64,000 bases of DNA from an uncultured Bacteroides sp. (GCA_900755095.1 CAAEFE010000098.1:19932-83931); one strand, 5' to 3'; counted from the first letter of the stretch, positions 51,448-62,120 are shown. Notes: generated by a model not told the origin, from the sequence alone. Translations and numbers: made by a program.

Positions 51448-52992
51448 ATGAATAATTCAAATCTAATTAAAATAGTTGCTCCCATGTTGACGAGTATTTT
51501 ATCGTGCAGCAAACCGAGTGAAGAGATAGTCATCAATCATCCCAAGGAGGTGAGAAGTACTCCAAATATATTGTTTGTCATTGCTGACGATCAATCTTTC
51601 CCTCATTGCTCGGCTTATGGCAATTCTTTTGTTAAGACTCCGGCATTTGATTATATAGCTAGCCAGGGATGCTTGTTTCAGAATGCTTATGTGACATCTC
51701 CGGGTAGTAGTCCTTCCAGAGCATCTATTTTATCAGGAATGTATCCTTGGCAAATAAAGGAGGCAGGAACTCATTGTTCATATTTTCCAAAAGATATAGT
51801 TTGCTATACAGATATTCTGACTGCTAATGGTTATAACGTAGGTTATACTGGTAAGGGGTGGGCACCAGGCGATTGTAAGGAAAGAGGGGTAAATCCCGCA
51901 GGAAAAGCTTTTAATAAGAAAAAACTGACCCCTCCCTATAGTGGCATATCCAATATAGACTATGTTGAAAACTTTAAATTGTTTTATCAAGATAGCGATA
52001 AAAAACAACCATTCTGTTTTTGGGTAGGCTTTAATGAACCACATAGAGGTTTTGAACGTGATTCATGGCAGAAAGAGAATAAATCACTCTCAATCGTTAG
52101 TGTACCGGGTTTCTTGCCTAATCATGATGTTGTTAAAGGTGATTTATTGGACTATTCGGTAGAAATAGAATATCAGGATGCACAATTACAAAAGATAATT
52201 GATTTTCTGAAGGAAAAAGGTTTGTTTGATAATACATTGATTATAGTGACTGCTGATAACGGTATGGCTTTTCCAAATGCAAAAGCTACCTGTTACGATG
52301 CCGGGGTACATGTTCCATTAGCCATCTGTTGGGGAGACAAGATAAAAAGAAAGAATACTAGCGAAATTGTTAGTTCTGTAGATTTTGCTCCAACGATGTT
52401 GGACGCAGCAGGTATAAATCGTTCTTCCTATGGGCACATGTCAGGCAAAAGTATGTTGCCTTTCTTAATGGAAAACAAAGAACAGAAAAGAGAAGCTGTC
52501 TATTTTGGAAGAGAAAGACATAGCTCTTCACGGTATGCAAACTTAGGTTATCCAATAAGAAGCCTTAGAAAAGGAAATTATTTGTATATAAGGAACTTTC
52601 ATCCGGAAAGATGGCCAGCAGGTGATCCGACACCTTTGGATAAAAACAACAATTTGGCAAAGGCCCATTCTGGTTATTTCGATATAGACGGTTCACCTAC
52701 TAAGCAGTTTTTTATTAATAACAGGGAGAATGGCGATGGTGTACAATATTTCATCCGTACTGTCGGTTTCAGACCTTATGAGGAGTTATATAACATTGAG
52801 AATGATCCCTGTTGTCTTGATAATTGTATTGAAAAACCAGAATATAAGGGTGTATTGTCAGAGTTAAGAGGCAGATTGGATCAGTTACTATATCAGACGA
52901 ATGATGTAAGAGTAACTTCCGAAAAGGGGGACAGTATTTGGGAATCATATCCACGAATAGATAGTATAAGGAATTTTCCTCCCTATGAGTAG
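51448..52992 (+). CDS. S1-family sulfatase (Ser type), putative lipoprotein
   Basis: 514 residues. A weak signal with SILSC (Cys20) suggests a lipoprotein. Sulfatase motifs: NILFVIADDQS (metal Asp pair 47-48) and SSPSRASILSG, in which Ser87 is the residue converted to formylglycine by an anaerobic sulfatase-maturating enzyme; further GYTGKGW, PFCFWVGFNEPHRGFERDSW, TADNGMAFPNAKATCYDAGVHVPLAICW and FGRERHSSSRYANLGYPIRSL. The pattern is closest to N-sulfoglucosamine sulfohydrolase-like S1 subfamilies. The second sulfatase at 60531 is a clear paralogue (same SPGSSPSRASIL stretch). The maturation enzyme is not in this window. It starts 28 bases after the epimerase gene. Confidence 0.92.
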   Translation: MNNSNLIKIVAPMLTSILSCSKPSEEIVINHPKEVRSTPNILFVIADDQSFPHCSAYGNSFVKTPAFDYIASQGCLFQNAYVTSPGSSPSRASILSGMYPWQIKEAGTHCSYFPKDIVCYTDILTANGYNVGYTGKGWAPGDCKERGVNPAGKAFNKKKLTPPYSGISNIDYVENFKLFYQDSDKKQPFCFWVGFNEPHRGFERDSWQKENKSLSIVSVPGFLPNHDVVKGDLLDYSVEIEYQDAQLQKIIDFLKEKGLFDNTLIIVTADNGMAFPNAKATCYDAGVHVPLAICWGDKIKRKNTSEIVSSVDFAPTMLDAAGINRSSYGHMSGKSMLPFLMENKEQKREAVYFGRERHSSSRYANLGYPIRSLRKGNYLYIRNFHPERWPAGDPTPLDKNNNLAKAHSGYFDIDGSPTKQFFINNRENGDGVQYFIRTVGFRPYEELYNIENDPCCLDNCIEKPEYKGVLSELRGRLDQLLYQTNDVRVTSEKGDSIWESYPRIDSIRNFPPYE

Positions 52993-53014
52993 TATTTTAG
53001 TGTTATTTTTTTAG

Positions 53015-54133
53015 ATGGAGACTATGAATAAAAGAGTATATTTATTGTTTATATGTTTGAGTGTTTTGTTTGTTCAAAATATATTTGCTCAAAAGAATTT
53101 ATTGACAAATTTTCCCAATGGATTTACTCCGGAGGAAGTCGGAAGTCGCTTGGCCTACAGGTTCGTGAATAGTAAGCATGCACTTTATGTAGGTAAGTGG
53201 ATAGGGTATTATGAAACATTCACGCATAGTGCAGCTTTTGAATATGCTGTAATGACGAAAAAAGACAGATTGGCAAAGCTTGTTCAGGATAAATTTGACT
53301 GTTTATTGACAAAAGAGAAACAGTATTTGCCTCCTAAGAACCATGTTGATTTAAATACGTTTGGCAGTTTACCTTTGAAACTGTATAAAGTGACAAAGAA
53401 GAAATGCTATTTTGATCTTGGTATGTCTTATGCGGACAGCCAGTGGGAGGTTCCGGCTGATGCCAAGCCCAAGCAAAAAGAGTGGGCGGATAAAGGGTAT
53501 ACGTGGCAGACACGATTGTGGATTGATGATATGTACATGATTCCCATTTTACAAATAGAGGCGTATAAAGCTACTAAAGACTCGAAATATATAGACAGAG
53601 CAGCTAAGGAGATGGTATTATACTTGAATGAATTGCAGCGGCCTAATGGTTTGTTCTATCACGCTCCTGATGTGCCTTTCTATTGGGGACGCGGAAACGG
53701 TTGGATTGCTGCAGGTATGGCCGAGTTGTTACAATATCTGCCGAAGAAGCATAAGGACCGTCCGCGCATCTTGCAGGGATATCTGACGATGATGAACAGT
53801 TTGAAAGATTTCCAAAACAGCAGGGGGATTTGGAATCAATTGATTGACCAACCCGATTGTTGGGCCGAAACTTCCGGTTCTGCGATGTTTACTTTTGCGT
53901 TCATCAAGGGAGTGAAAAACGGTTGGCTGAATGCCAAAGAATATGCACCATTAGCCCGCAAGGCATGGCTCACCTTGGTGCCGTATGTAAACGAGGATGG
54001 AGATGTGACTGAAATCTGCATTGGAACGGACCGAAAGAATGACAAACAGTATTACTATGATCGCAAGCGTTGTATTGGTGATTATCATGGGCAGTTAGCA
54101 TTTCTTTGGTGTGTAGTAGCATTGCTAGAATGA
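53015..54133 (+). CDS. GH105 unsaturated uronyl hydrolase, second copy
   Basis: 372 residues with a Sec signal (LLFICLSVLFVQNIFAQ). It shares the active-site blocks of the gene at 31176: WQTRLWIDDMYM, RPNGLFYHAPDVPFYWGRGNGW, GIWNQLIDQPDCWAETSGSAMF and GDYHGQLAFLWCVVALL. It follows the sulfatase by 22 bases, so desulfation and hydrolysis of unsaturated uronic acids are probably coupled on one substrate, for example a sulfated uronate-containing polysaccharide. No lyase is present in the window. Confidence 0.92.
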   Translation: METMNKRVYLLFICLSVLFVQNIFAQKNLLTNFPNGFTPEEVGSRLAYRFVNSKHALYVGKWIGYYETFTHSAAFEYAVMTKKDRLAKLVQDKFDCLLTKEKQYLPPKNHVDLNTFGSLPLKLYKVTKKKCYFDLGMSYADSQWEVPADAKPKQKEWADKGYTWQTRLWIDDMYMIPILQIEAYKATKDSKYIDRAAKEMVLYLNELQRPNGLFYHAPDVPFYWGRGNGWIAAGMAELLQYLPKKHKDRPRILQGYLTMMNSLKDFQNSRGIWNQLIDQPDCWAETSGSAMFTFAFIKGVKNGWLNAKEYAPLARKAWLTLVPYVNEDGDVTEICIGTDRKNDKQYYYDRKRCIGDYHGQLAFLWCVVALLE

Positions 54134-54969
54134 TATCATAATTAAAGAAGAGTAAAGCATAAACGTATGATATTTATTGGTTGAATAGTAATGGAATGTT
54201 TCCAGTTATCTGAAAAAGACTCTACTGGAAAACTTAAGGTGAGGAAATCTGTTTTGCAGATCCAACCATAATCAGTGCGGTAAATACTACTTGATTGGTA
54301 CTGGAGACAATGTTTCGGAAGCAAAGGCTTTTACCGCTTTAATGGTTCAAGGAGAATGACTGTTATTATTTGACTTAATAGACTATCATAGTTCTCTTTT
54401 GCTGCCAAAGATATCTCTTATTATAATGGAAGAATTTTTATAGATAATAACAAATGTGAAAACAATATCTGACTATTAATCATGTCGGAATTATGTGCTG
54501 CAAAACATAATCAAGAAAGAACTATTTGTTCTAGAGCAACAATACTACTGCTGAAACACGGCTATAATCAGTTCTCTACGGGACTCATGTAAAGAATGTG
54601 ATGTTAACCCGAGAAAATGACTGAATAATCGGCAAGCATTCTTATTATCTTGCTTCGAAATCAAACAGAGACTTAAATGGACTGTTACTAGATGTATGAA
54701 AAAGTGGGATGGCTTTGGGAAAAAAGGGACTGTCGCTCCCCAAATATACTAATGACAAAATAAGGGTGTCTTTATAATGGAATTCTACTTGAAAAAATGA
54801 ATGCATAAGGTGTATTTTGTGAACCGCTAACTTTTAATCTTGACAAGAAGGTTGATGTGGTATGAAAATTTGAAGACTAGAATGAGAAAAGTCAGAATAC
54901 CGATTTTATGAAAAAATGCACTAAAATATTTTATTCGTTAGTTGTAGGAAAACGCCGTGTGAGTGATTT
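54134..54969. other. Gap before the group II intron; decayed sequence
   Basis: About 830 A+T-rich bases with frequent stops in all frames. Short sense-like stretches occur, and an ATG at 54908 opens MKKCTKIFYSLVVG, which looks like the start of a signal peptide and runs into the intron within about 20 codons. This may be the 5' exon of a gene split by the intron, or chance. No family is recognised. Confidence 0.35.
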
Positions 54970-55530
54970 GTGCGCCCGTAGTGGATGTGTAGTAAATATG
55001 TCGATAGCAAGGCATTAGGTAACTTTCCCAAAACCTATCATCACCCGACTTATCTGTTCAACGAAAGACGGCAGGGAGTGTAGCATGTTGGGGAAGTCAT
55101 AAGTCAGATAGTTCTTAAATTTGTGACCGAATGATGAGATGAAAGATATAGATACGAGGATAAAATCCTGATTGATTGAATGGCAACCTAAGTGGTCGTT
55201 GCAGAGACTTTGACATGAGAATAGCTAAACTCGTCATATTAAGATACTTCTGATACAGAAGATCAGTAGCAAAAGCTGGAAATTATCGTAACGCAACCAT
55301 TGGCAATGGTAAAGGGTGGAAACCATATCCGACAATCTATCATGCTGTTGTTAGTACACAGCTAAACGGGGATTACCTGACTCGGAATGCTGCAAGGCTA
55401 TGAGGTTTAGCCTCTGAATATCCGACACAACGGAGTTTCTGTAGTAATTTGAGTAAGGGAAAGTCTTGTAAATGGCAAAAGGGAGCAGTTAAAGGTTTAA
55501 TACAATTTTAGAAAAAATGTGCGAGACATT

Positions 55531-57198
55531 ATGAGAAATTCAGAGAAAGTATTAAACGGTCTATCAAAGCCTAGTCCGCAAGTAAATTACAAGTTCAATC
55601 GACTGTATCGAATCTTGTTTAACGAGGAGATGTATTATGTTGCCTACCAACGCATTAATGCAAAGGAAGTAATATGACTGAAGGCTCTGATGGGAAAACA
55701 ATAGACGGTATGAGTTTAACTCGGATTGCTGATTTGATTGACTTACTCCGAAAGGAGACATATCAGCCAAAACCTGCAAGACGGGTGTATATTTCAAAGA
55801 AAAACGCGAAAATGCGACTGTTAGGGGGCCATCTTTTGACGACAAATTGGTACAGAAAGTAACACGGATGATTCTCGAAGCCATTTATGAAGGGCAGTTT
55901 CAAGACTGCTCACATGGTTTCAGATCCAATGCCTTCTACGATTGATAAGGAAATTCTTGAAAGCGGGTTATCTTGAAGATTGGACATTTCACAATACTTT
56001 CAGTGGCACTCCGCAAGGAGGAATAGTTAGCCCTATTTTGGTTAACATCTATTTAGACCGACTTGAGGAGTTCATGATGGGAATACATCCAGAGATTTGA
56101 TGTGGGAGTCACAGCGACTCGCAAACCTTTCGAGGGGCACAGAAGTCTTGATTTTCAGAAGAAAGTGGCTATGCAAAAACTTAAAACGGTAACGGCTAAG
56201 AGTGAACGCAAAAAAGCTGTAGAACAGCTCAATGTTATTGACAGAACAAGATTGCAGATACCCAGTTTTGATGAAATGGACAATGGATACAAAAGGCTTA
56301 AATATGTGAGATATGCCGATGATTTTCTGATTGGTGTAATTGGTAGTAAGGAAGATTGTTAAAGAATTAAAGAGGATATTAAGAACTTCCTTGAATCCGA
56401 ATTGAAACTCGAATTTTCTGACGAAAAAACTCTGATTACCCACAGTCAAAAAGCGGCGAAATTCCTTGGATATGCGGTCTTGGCAAACCGTTCCAATCTT
56501 GCCAAACGAGATAATACGGGTAGATTGTCAAGGGTATATAACAAGAAAGTTCTATTGAGAATTTCTATGGAAACCATTAAGAAGAAATTACTTGATTTCG
56601 GAGTGTTGGAGGTAAAAACTCACAACGGGAAAGAACACTGGAAGCCGAGGGAGCATAGAAAAATTATCTGTAATGATAACTTGGAAATCCTTCAAAAGTA
56701 TAACTACACGATTAGAGGATTCCACAACTATTATGCGATTGCAAACAACAGTTCTTTACTCAACTCTTACAAGTATATCATGGAGTATAGTATGTATAAA
56801 ACGTTTGCCGGCAAATACAAGAGCAAAGTATCCAAGATTGCCCGCAAATATAAACAAGATGGTTTATTCACTGTACAATATCAGGGCAGTAAGGGAGGAG
56901 AGAAGCAACAGACATTTTACAACGAAAGTTTCTCAAGAAGAAAAACCTGAGATAGGAGAAAATATTGATAATTCTACCGTAGTTTATCATGCCAACAGAA
57001 CAAGCCTTATTGATAGGTTGAAATCTGAAGTGTGAGATATGCGGCGTAACAGGCAAATTGGATATGCACCACGTTCGCAAATTAAAGGCTTTAGGCGGTA
57101 AAGGATATGCCGACAAGCTAATGATTGCAAGACGCGGGAAAACCATAGCCTTATGTTGAAGTTGCCACTTCAAGGTTCATTCGGGCAGTATAGGCTGA
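55531..57198 (+). pseudogene. ltrA: LtrA-like reverse transcriptase/maturase/HNH, broken
   Basis: Fragments in order match LtrA: FNRLYRILFNEEMYYVAYQRI, a TGA near 55675, TYQPKPARRVYISKKNAK, a frameshift near 55845, RMILEAIYEGQFQDCSHGFRSNA, then a jump to FLKAGYLEDWTFHNTFSGTPQGGIVSPILVNIYL. The segment that carries the first catalytic Asp (the DIKGCFD block in LtrA) is deleted. LKYVRYADDFLIGVIGSKEDC retains the YADD box but is followed by a TAA. The maturase domain (56402-56950) is open. A C-terminal HNH zinc finger (CEICG..HHVRKLKALGGKGYADKLMIARRGKT) has a stop where a residue should precede the final Cys. The protein cannot be active. Confidence 0.88.
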
Positions 57199-57210
57199 CT
57201 CTTTAATGGA

Positions 57211-57300
57211 GAACTGGATATACGGAGACGTGTACGTCCGGTTCGGAGGCGAGTACTTGGAAACCTACCATAGAAATATGACAAGGAGCTGGGTACTTGG
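57211..57300 (+). ncRNA. Group II intron domains V and VI
   Basis: Domain V is a 34-nt hairpin (GAACTGG... pairing with ...CCGGTTC, GAGA-type loop). Domain VI includes the stem GTACTTGG/CTGGGTAC with wobbles. Both are recognisable and look intact. Confidence 0.75.
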
Positions 57301-57344
57301 CCTACTAATATACTTATCATACAGTCTGGTGTGGTTACGCGCTG

Positions 57345-60092
57345 TTAGATTGATGTAACTGTAAGTTTTCCCGATTTGTTTGTACTAGGTAATGTGATTT
57401 CTAATAATCCTTGATGGTATACTCTGCTTTCCACCACTTTCCCATTGAAAGTTACCTGGTAATCTTTTTCCGGATTCATACAAACAAGAATTGTTCGTTG
57501 ATGAGGGACTGTTGAATCATCAAATGCTATTTCTGCTTGATACTGCGTATTATCATCGTTGAACTGGCTGTTAGAAATCCACACCTCGAAGCCGGTTGAA
57601 ACTTTCCCTATCCGGTAATATGCAGCAAACCAGTTGAGTATGGGAGATGATAGACCGGAAAATTGATGCCATCCGGCTCCACGTTGTGAGGAGATTATAA
57701 AGTGTTCGAAGGTGTAATAACTCTCCTTACATTCTGTCCCCCATGTGTTTAATGCTGTAGTCGCTACTTGATAGGCTTTTTCTCCTTCCCCAAGATCCAG
57801 CAAGGCTTTCCATACCATCCATTGATGAGGAAACCAAACGGCTCCATTCCAATAACCAGCTGTACGATAATAAGGGGCAGATTGATCTACTGTGGAGATA
57901 CCTACATTGGTCCACATTTCATTAGGAGAAAATACATGGCTTATCATTCTGTCTGTTTGTTCTTTGGAGGAGATATTTGCAATGAGCGGACTTACTCCGT
58001 CCAAGCCTTTATTAAAGTTGGAGCCATCTTTATATCGATAGAGGCCTTTAGGTGTGCCGTTGTTATCATGCATTACATATCCAAAATAACCGGTCTCCTC
58101 ATCCCATGAATAGGTTAGTAATGCATTTGACAGCTGTTTGATGGTTTGCTCATACTCTTTTACATCTTTCTTAAATCCTAGTTCTTTTGCTGCTAAACGT
58201 AAAATTTTAGCAGCTCGGATATAATATGCTGAAGTTACTACTGGAGTAACAGAAGCTTTGTCGCGTAAAGCATGTTGAGGTGGATAATCATCCCATCCTC
58301 CTGAATTGTAGAAGTAGTCCCATGTTCGTAGCAGACCAGAACCTTTCATTCGGGTTGTGGAGTAAGGATTCTTACCTGTCATAAAATCAAAGAACTGCTT
58401 CAGTCGTGGGTATAGAAATTGTAATGCTTCTTTTGACTGACTATTATTCCATAAATCATAATAGGCATACATTTGTATAGGTAGTGGAGTTCCGTGATGA
58501 ATAAATGCAGATTCACTTCCTACAGGAGTGGTATAAGCCCTGATATATTCGAAAGCTTTAGTAATATCCACATCTATTAACCCTAAGGCTATGAAGCCAG
58601 AATCCCATGTATAAAGACTATTCCAGTTTTTTCCGGGTGTAAAGTGTCGGATATATTGTCCTTGGGTATGAACAGGGTAAACAATGTTAGATAATAATGC
58701 TGATTGTAATAGGCGATGTCCGAATTCGTATTTTTTTCCATCTGCTAATATTCTCTTCTTGGAGTCATCCGAATCTTCTTGTATCAACGAAGTCAGAACC
58801 TCCGGTGCGGAGTGAAATTCTTGAATCTGTTCATTGACTTGTTGGGGAGTTCCAGTGCAGACCAGGGCATATATAGTTTGTTCGGAATGTGGTGCTAGGA
58901 CAATCGGGCGTAAAAATGCATTGGAATAATGCCATTCTCTATTTCCTATTAATCTCGATGATACATGATCGTGAGTCTTTTTGCGGAAGAAAGATTCCAG
59001 ATTGTCATCCAAGACTTCTCGAATCTGGGATTCTTGGTAGTTCCATGCTATCCCATAATAGTTATCACATTCCGGATATTTTAAGATAAAATCTTGTTTC
59101 GTTTTTCCCGTTTTAATTTCGGGGATAAAAGAAAGTTTCCTTGGAAGTATCTTGATTTGGTTTATGTCTTCTTCGCTACCAACAAAGAAGCCATCTAAGT
59201 CAGTACTGTGAGTTCCCTCTGAGTTTAATTCCATTTTATATCTCCCAGGTTTCTTACAGGAATAAGGGATTGAAATAATGCAATACTCCCCAGTTCCTTG
59301 TAATTCCAGACGACTTTCTGTTATTCCTTTTACTTGAAAAGTGCTCGTTTTTCCTTTGGGAGTATTGTATCTGAATCCTATTTTTCCTTTTTCTTTTCCT
59401 GGGAGGATATTTATTTCATAAATCACTCTGTCTCCTTTGTCTTTCCCAAATTCTTTGCCTAGAACATAACCACTGAGTGATTGAGAAGTCTGCATCTCAT
59501 TTCTTTTCCATCCGTCGTATACTAGATTATACTGTGGAGATTTGCGTACAGGTTCATTTAATATATAGTCGGTTGCATTGTACCATTGTATATTGGAGTT
59601 TTCGGGTATCTTAAATCTGGGTTGCTCTCTTTCATAATCAATATATGCCATTAAATTAAGAACCAAATTCTGGTTGGCAGTGGTATTATTAACGCAATGC
59701 ATGCCTACCAGTGTTCGTTGCTTATCTAATATATAATAGGTGACGTCAGTAAACACACGATCTTTCCACTCCATTTCATAGCGGTATGTGATACGGTTCA
59801 TAGAGGGATTGATGTCCCATGGATAATAAGATGATTCAAAAAGAACATGAGGAACTAGTTGACGATTACGGTAATAGCCGGGCATTACGGAAAAGTCAAA
59901 GCGCTTTCCTGCTTGCATATCGGGGATATGGGAGATTCCGGCATAGCGTTTTGAATAAGGCCCCCAAGCTTGTAGCGAAGTGATGTCGTGACTATCGCTG
60001 AAACATGATGGAGGAATTATTGGCTGTCCTAATGTAGATGTTGTTCCCAAAACAACTATCAGGAACATTAATAAAGATTGCTTAGCTTTCAT
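57345..60092 (-). CDS. GH63/GH37-type (alpha/alpha)6 glycoside hydrolase
   Basis: 915 residues with a Sec signal (LLMFLIVVLGTTSTLG). The N-terminal ~380 residues are beta-sandwich-like (YYPWDINPSMNRITYRYEMEWKDRVFTDVTYY). The catalytic six-hairpin barrel follows, with NWNSLYTWDSGFIALGLIDVD, GLLRTWDYFYNSGGWDDYPPQ, KGLDGVSPLIANI and YWNGAVWFPHQWMVWKALLDLGE, a pattern shared by GH63 glucosidases and trehalase-like MGH1 enzymes; a C-terminal beta domain ends it. Exact family is not certain. It is divergent from the sulfatase at 60531 across a 438-base region bearing the element shared with the susC upstream region, so it probably belongs to the same regulon. Confidence 0.8.
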   Translation of the reverse strand: MKAKQSLLMFLIVVLGTTSTLGQPIIPPSCFSDSHDITSLQAWGPYSKRYAGISHIPDMQAGKRFDFSVMPGYYRNRQLVPHVLFESSYYPWDINPSMNRITYRYEMEWKDRVFTDVTYYILDKQRTLVGMHCVNNTTANQNLVLNLMAYIDYEREQPRFKIPENSNIQWYNATDYILNEPVRKSPQYNLVYDGWKRNEMQTSQSLSGYVLGKEFGKDKGDRVIYEINILPGKEKGKIGFRYNTPKGKTSTFQVKGITESRLELQGTGEYCIISIPYSCKKPGRYKMELNSEGTHSTDLDGFFVGSEEDINQIKILPRKLSFIPEIKTGKTKQDFILKYPECDNYYGIAWNYQESQIREVLDDNLESFFRKKTHDHVSSRLIGNREWHYSNAFLRPIVLAPHSEQTIYALVCTGTPQQVNEQIQEFHSAPEVLTSLIQEDSDDSKKRILADGKKYEFGHRLLQSALLSNIVYPVHTQGQYIRHFTPGKNWNSLYTWDSGFIALGLIDVDITKAFEYIRAYTTPVGSESAFIHHGTPLPIQMYAYYDLWNNSQSKEALQFLYPRLKQFFDFMTGKNPYSTTRMKGSGLLRTWDYFYNSGGWDDYPPQHALRDKASVTPVVTSAYYIRAAKILRLAAKELGFKKDVKEYEQTIKQLSNALLTYSWDEETGYFGYVMHDNNGTPKGLYRYKDGSNFNKGLDGVSPLIANISSKEQTDRMISHVFSPNEMWTNVGISTVDQSAPYYRTAGYWNGAVWFPHQWMVWKALLDLGEGEKAYQVATTALNTWGTECKESYYTFEHFIISSQRGAGWHQFSGLSSPILNWFAAYYRIGKVSTGFEVWISNSQFNDDNTQYQAEIAFDDSTVPHQRTILVCMNPEKDYQVTFNGKVVESRVYHQGLLEITLPSTNKSGKLTVTSI

Positions 60093-60530
60093 ATTAGAAT
60101 GTAAAATGGTTCATTATAGCAAAGGTATGACTTTTAAAAGTTAACAAAGAAAGAATCTGTTCAATAAAGGAAAGAAAATATTCATAATATAAGTAGTGGG
60201 TCACTATGGTTATGCAAAATCCTTCTTATTTGTTAATTATTTAAGGATTAATTTCCCACCTATTGGATATCAAGTATATCGAATTTGCTCCTTTTGAAAG
60301 AATGCAGCAGCGAATGATATAGCTTCTGATAGTTTAATATGCATGTGTTGTCTAACATAAAATTGCAGATTACGATAATTGATGTGATTATTGCTAAAAT
60401 AGCAACTTCTGTTATAAAAAGGAGAGATACTTTCATTTTTTGAACAATAAGTTTCTTCATTTTTTTTCTAATTTCCCTTTCTTTGCATTGCTTTTCTACA
60501 GAACTTATTTGCTAATTAATACTATAGAAC
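60093..60530. promoter_or_regulatory. Divergent control region with shared upstream element
   Basis: 60145-60189 repeats the element at 34895-34940 (TGTTCAATA core, CATAATA end), and both are followed further on by a second short similarity (TTAATTT..CC...TTGG). A small minus-strand frame at 60260-60460 (66 codons, one hydrophobic segment) exists but lacks support. The region should contain promoters for both flanking genes. Confidence 0.45.
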
Positions 60531-62120
60531 ATGAAACGAAAATTCCCAAAAACACTATTTGCATTGCCTATATGCAGTTCGACATTCACACGTATGAGCA
60601 ATAAGCATATCTTATCTACTTTGGTTAGTTCCTTGCTAATTCCACAGGTCAGTGCTGCTGTAACTAGTAAGCCGAATATTTTGTTCGTTATTTCTGATGA
60701 TCAATCTTATCCACATGCATCAGCGTATGGATCTTCTTTAGTAAAAACGCCAGGATTCGATTTGGTTGCTCAAAATGGATGGCTGTTCAATAATGCTTTT
60801 GTTACCTCTCCAGGAAGTAGCCCTTCCCGCGCTTCTATACTTACTGGGCTCTATCCTTGGCAGATAGAAGAGGCGGGTACACATGCTTCTTCTTTTCCAA
60901 TTGATTATGAGTGCTTTCCTGATTTATTAGAAGAGGCAGGCTACTATATTGGATACACCGGAAAAGGATGGGGACCTGGTAACTGGAAAATATCAGGTCG
61001 TAGGCGTAACCCGGCTGGTCCTGAATATAATAAAAGACGTATTCGTCCTCCATATAAAGGGATATCCAATATTAATTACTCTCAAAATTTTAAAGATTTC
61101 CTTCATGACAGAGAGGGAAAGCAACCTTTTTATTTTTGGGTAGGTGCGAATGAACCACATCGCCCCTATGAGAAAGATAGTTGGGAGAAGGCTGATAAAA
61201 GGCTGGTTGACGTAGAGGTGCCTCCATTCCTCCCTGATAAACCGACTATAAGAAAGGACTTATTGGATTATGGCACTGAAATAGAATGGTATGATAGTCA
61301 GTTGTCTCAGATTATTGATATATTGAAAGAAGAAGGTGAATTTGAGAACACTTTAATAATAGTTATGGCTGACAATGGTATGCCTTTCCCTTTGGCTAAA
61401 GCAACCTGTTTCGAATATGGTATTCATGTTCCATTAGCGATATGTTGGGCAGATGGAATTAAATATGGAGGAGTTAGTGACGAACTTGTTAGCAGTGTAG
61501 ATTTATTCCCAACTATACTTGATGCTGTCGGTATACGACATAAAGAAAAGCTGGCAGGAAATAGTATACTCCCGTATCTGAAAAAACAAAAGAATAGTAC
61601 TGGGCGAACGACAATATTTGCAGGAAGAGAACGTCATAGTTCTGCACGATATAATAATTTAGGATATCCTATGCGTGTGTTGAGAACTAGAAAGTTTCTG
61701 TATATAAGGAACTTTTGTCCCGAAAGATATCCTGCTGGTGATCCTTGCTATATAAATAAGGAGGGAAACTTAACGCCAATGTATAGTGCTTATTTTGATA
61801 TAGACCAAGGTCCGGCTTGGGGCTTTATTGTTGATGAAAAAGATACTCCTGAGATATACCCCTATTTTCTGAAGGCGGTAGCAAAACGCCCATATGAAGA
61901 ACTGTATAATATAAGTTCAGACCCAGGTTGTCTTAATAATTTAGTTGGCGATAGTGAATACATGAAAGAACTGGATTATCTTCGGAATAAGTTGAATGAT
62001 GCACTTAAAAAGACTAAAGATGCACGTTATCTGGATAGTTCTGATCAAGATCAGAATATTTGGGAAAGTTATCCGCGTTTGAATGGGGAAATAAGATCAT
62101 TTCCAAAACCCCTGTTTTAG
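60531..62120 (+). CDS. S1-family sulfatase (Ser type), second copy
   Basis: 529 residues from ATG 60531; ATG 60594 would give a cleaner signal peptide (HILSTLVSSLLIPQVSAA) and is a good alternative. Motifs match the sulfatase at 51448 closely: NILFVISDDQS (Asp 56-57), SPGSSPSRASILTG (Ser96 as formylglycine precursor), GYTGKGWGPG, FYFWVGANEPHRPYEKDSW, ADNGMPFPLAKATCFEYGIHVPLAICW and GRERHSSARYNNLGYPMRVL. Paralogy with different flank residues suggests two sulfated positions on one glycan. It is exported to the periplasm or surface. It needs the host's sulfatase-maturating enzyme. Confidence 0.92.
   Translation: MKRKFPKTLFALPICSSTFTRMSNKHILSTLVSSLLIPQVSAAVTSKPNILFVISDDQSYPHASAYGSSLVKTPGFDLVAQNGWLFNNAFVTSPGSSPSRASILTGLYPWQIEEAGTHASSFPIDYECFPDLLEEAGYYIGYTGKGWGPGNWKISGRRRNPAGPEYNKRRIRPPYKGISNINYSQNFKDFLHDREGKQPFYFWVGANEPHRPYEKDSWEKADKRLVDVEVPPFLPDKPTIRKDLLDYGTEIEWYDSQLSQIIDILKEEGEFENTLIIVMADNGMPFPLAKATCFEYGIHVPLAICWADGIKYGGVSDELVSSVDLFPTILDAVGIRHKEKLAGNSILPYLKKQKNSTGRTTIFAGRERHSSARYNNLGYPMRVLRTRKFLYIRNFCPERYPAGDPCYINKEGNLTPMYSAYFDIDQGPAWGFIVDEKDTPEIYPYFLKAVAKRPYEELYNISSDPGCLNNLVGDSEYMKELDYLRNKLNDALKKTKDARYLDSSDQDQNIWESYPRLNGEIRSFPKPLF

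Larger units (their letters stand above)
54970..57311 (+). mobile_element. Degenerate group IIA (Ll.LtrB-class) intron
   Basis: The 5' end GTGCGCCCGTAGTGGATGTG resembles the start of Ll.LtrB (GTGCGCCCAGATAGGGTG). An LtrA-like maturase follows from 55531, and domain V lies at 57211-57244 with domain VI to about 57300. The 3' end near 57311 is judged by analogy with Ll.LtrB and is uncertain by a few bases. The maturase has several lesions, so the intron is probably immobile, although the ribozyme core may remain. Confidence 0.85.

Noticed and set aside
54908..55014. A separate small gene at MKKCTKIFYSLVVG
   Set aside because: It runs straight into the intron 5' end and stops soon after; at best it is a 5' exon remnant.
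60260..60460. 66-codon minus-strand frame with a hydrophobic segment
   Set aside because: A+T-rich DNA readily gives such frames; it sits in a divergent control region and has no promoter box or family resemblance. Kept only as a note in that region.
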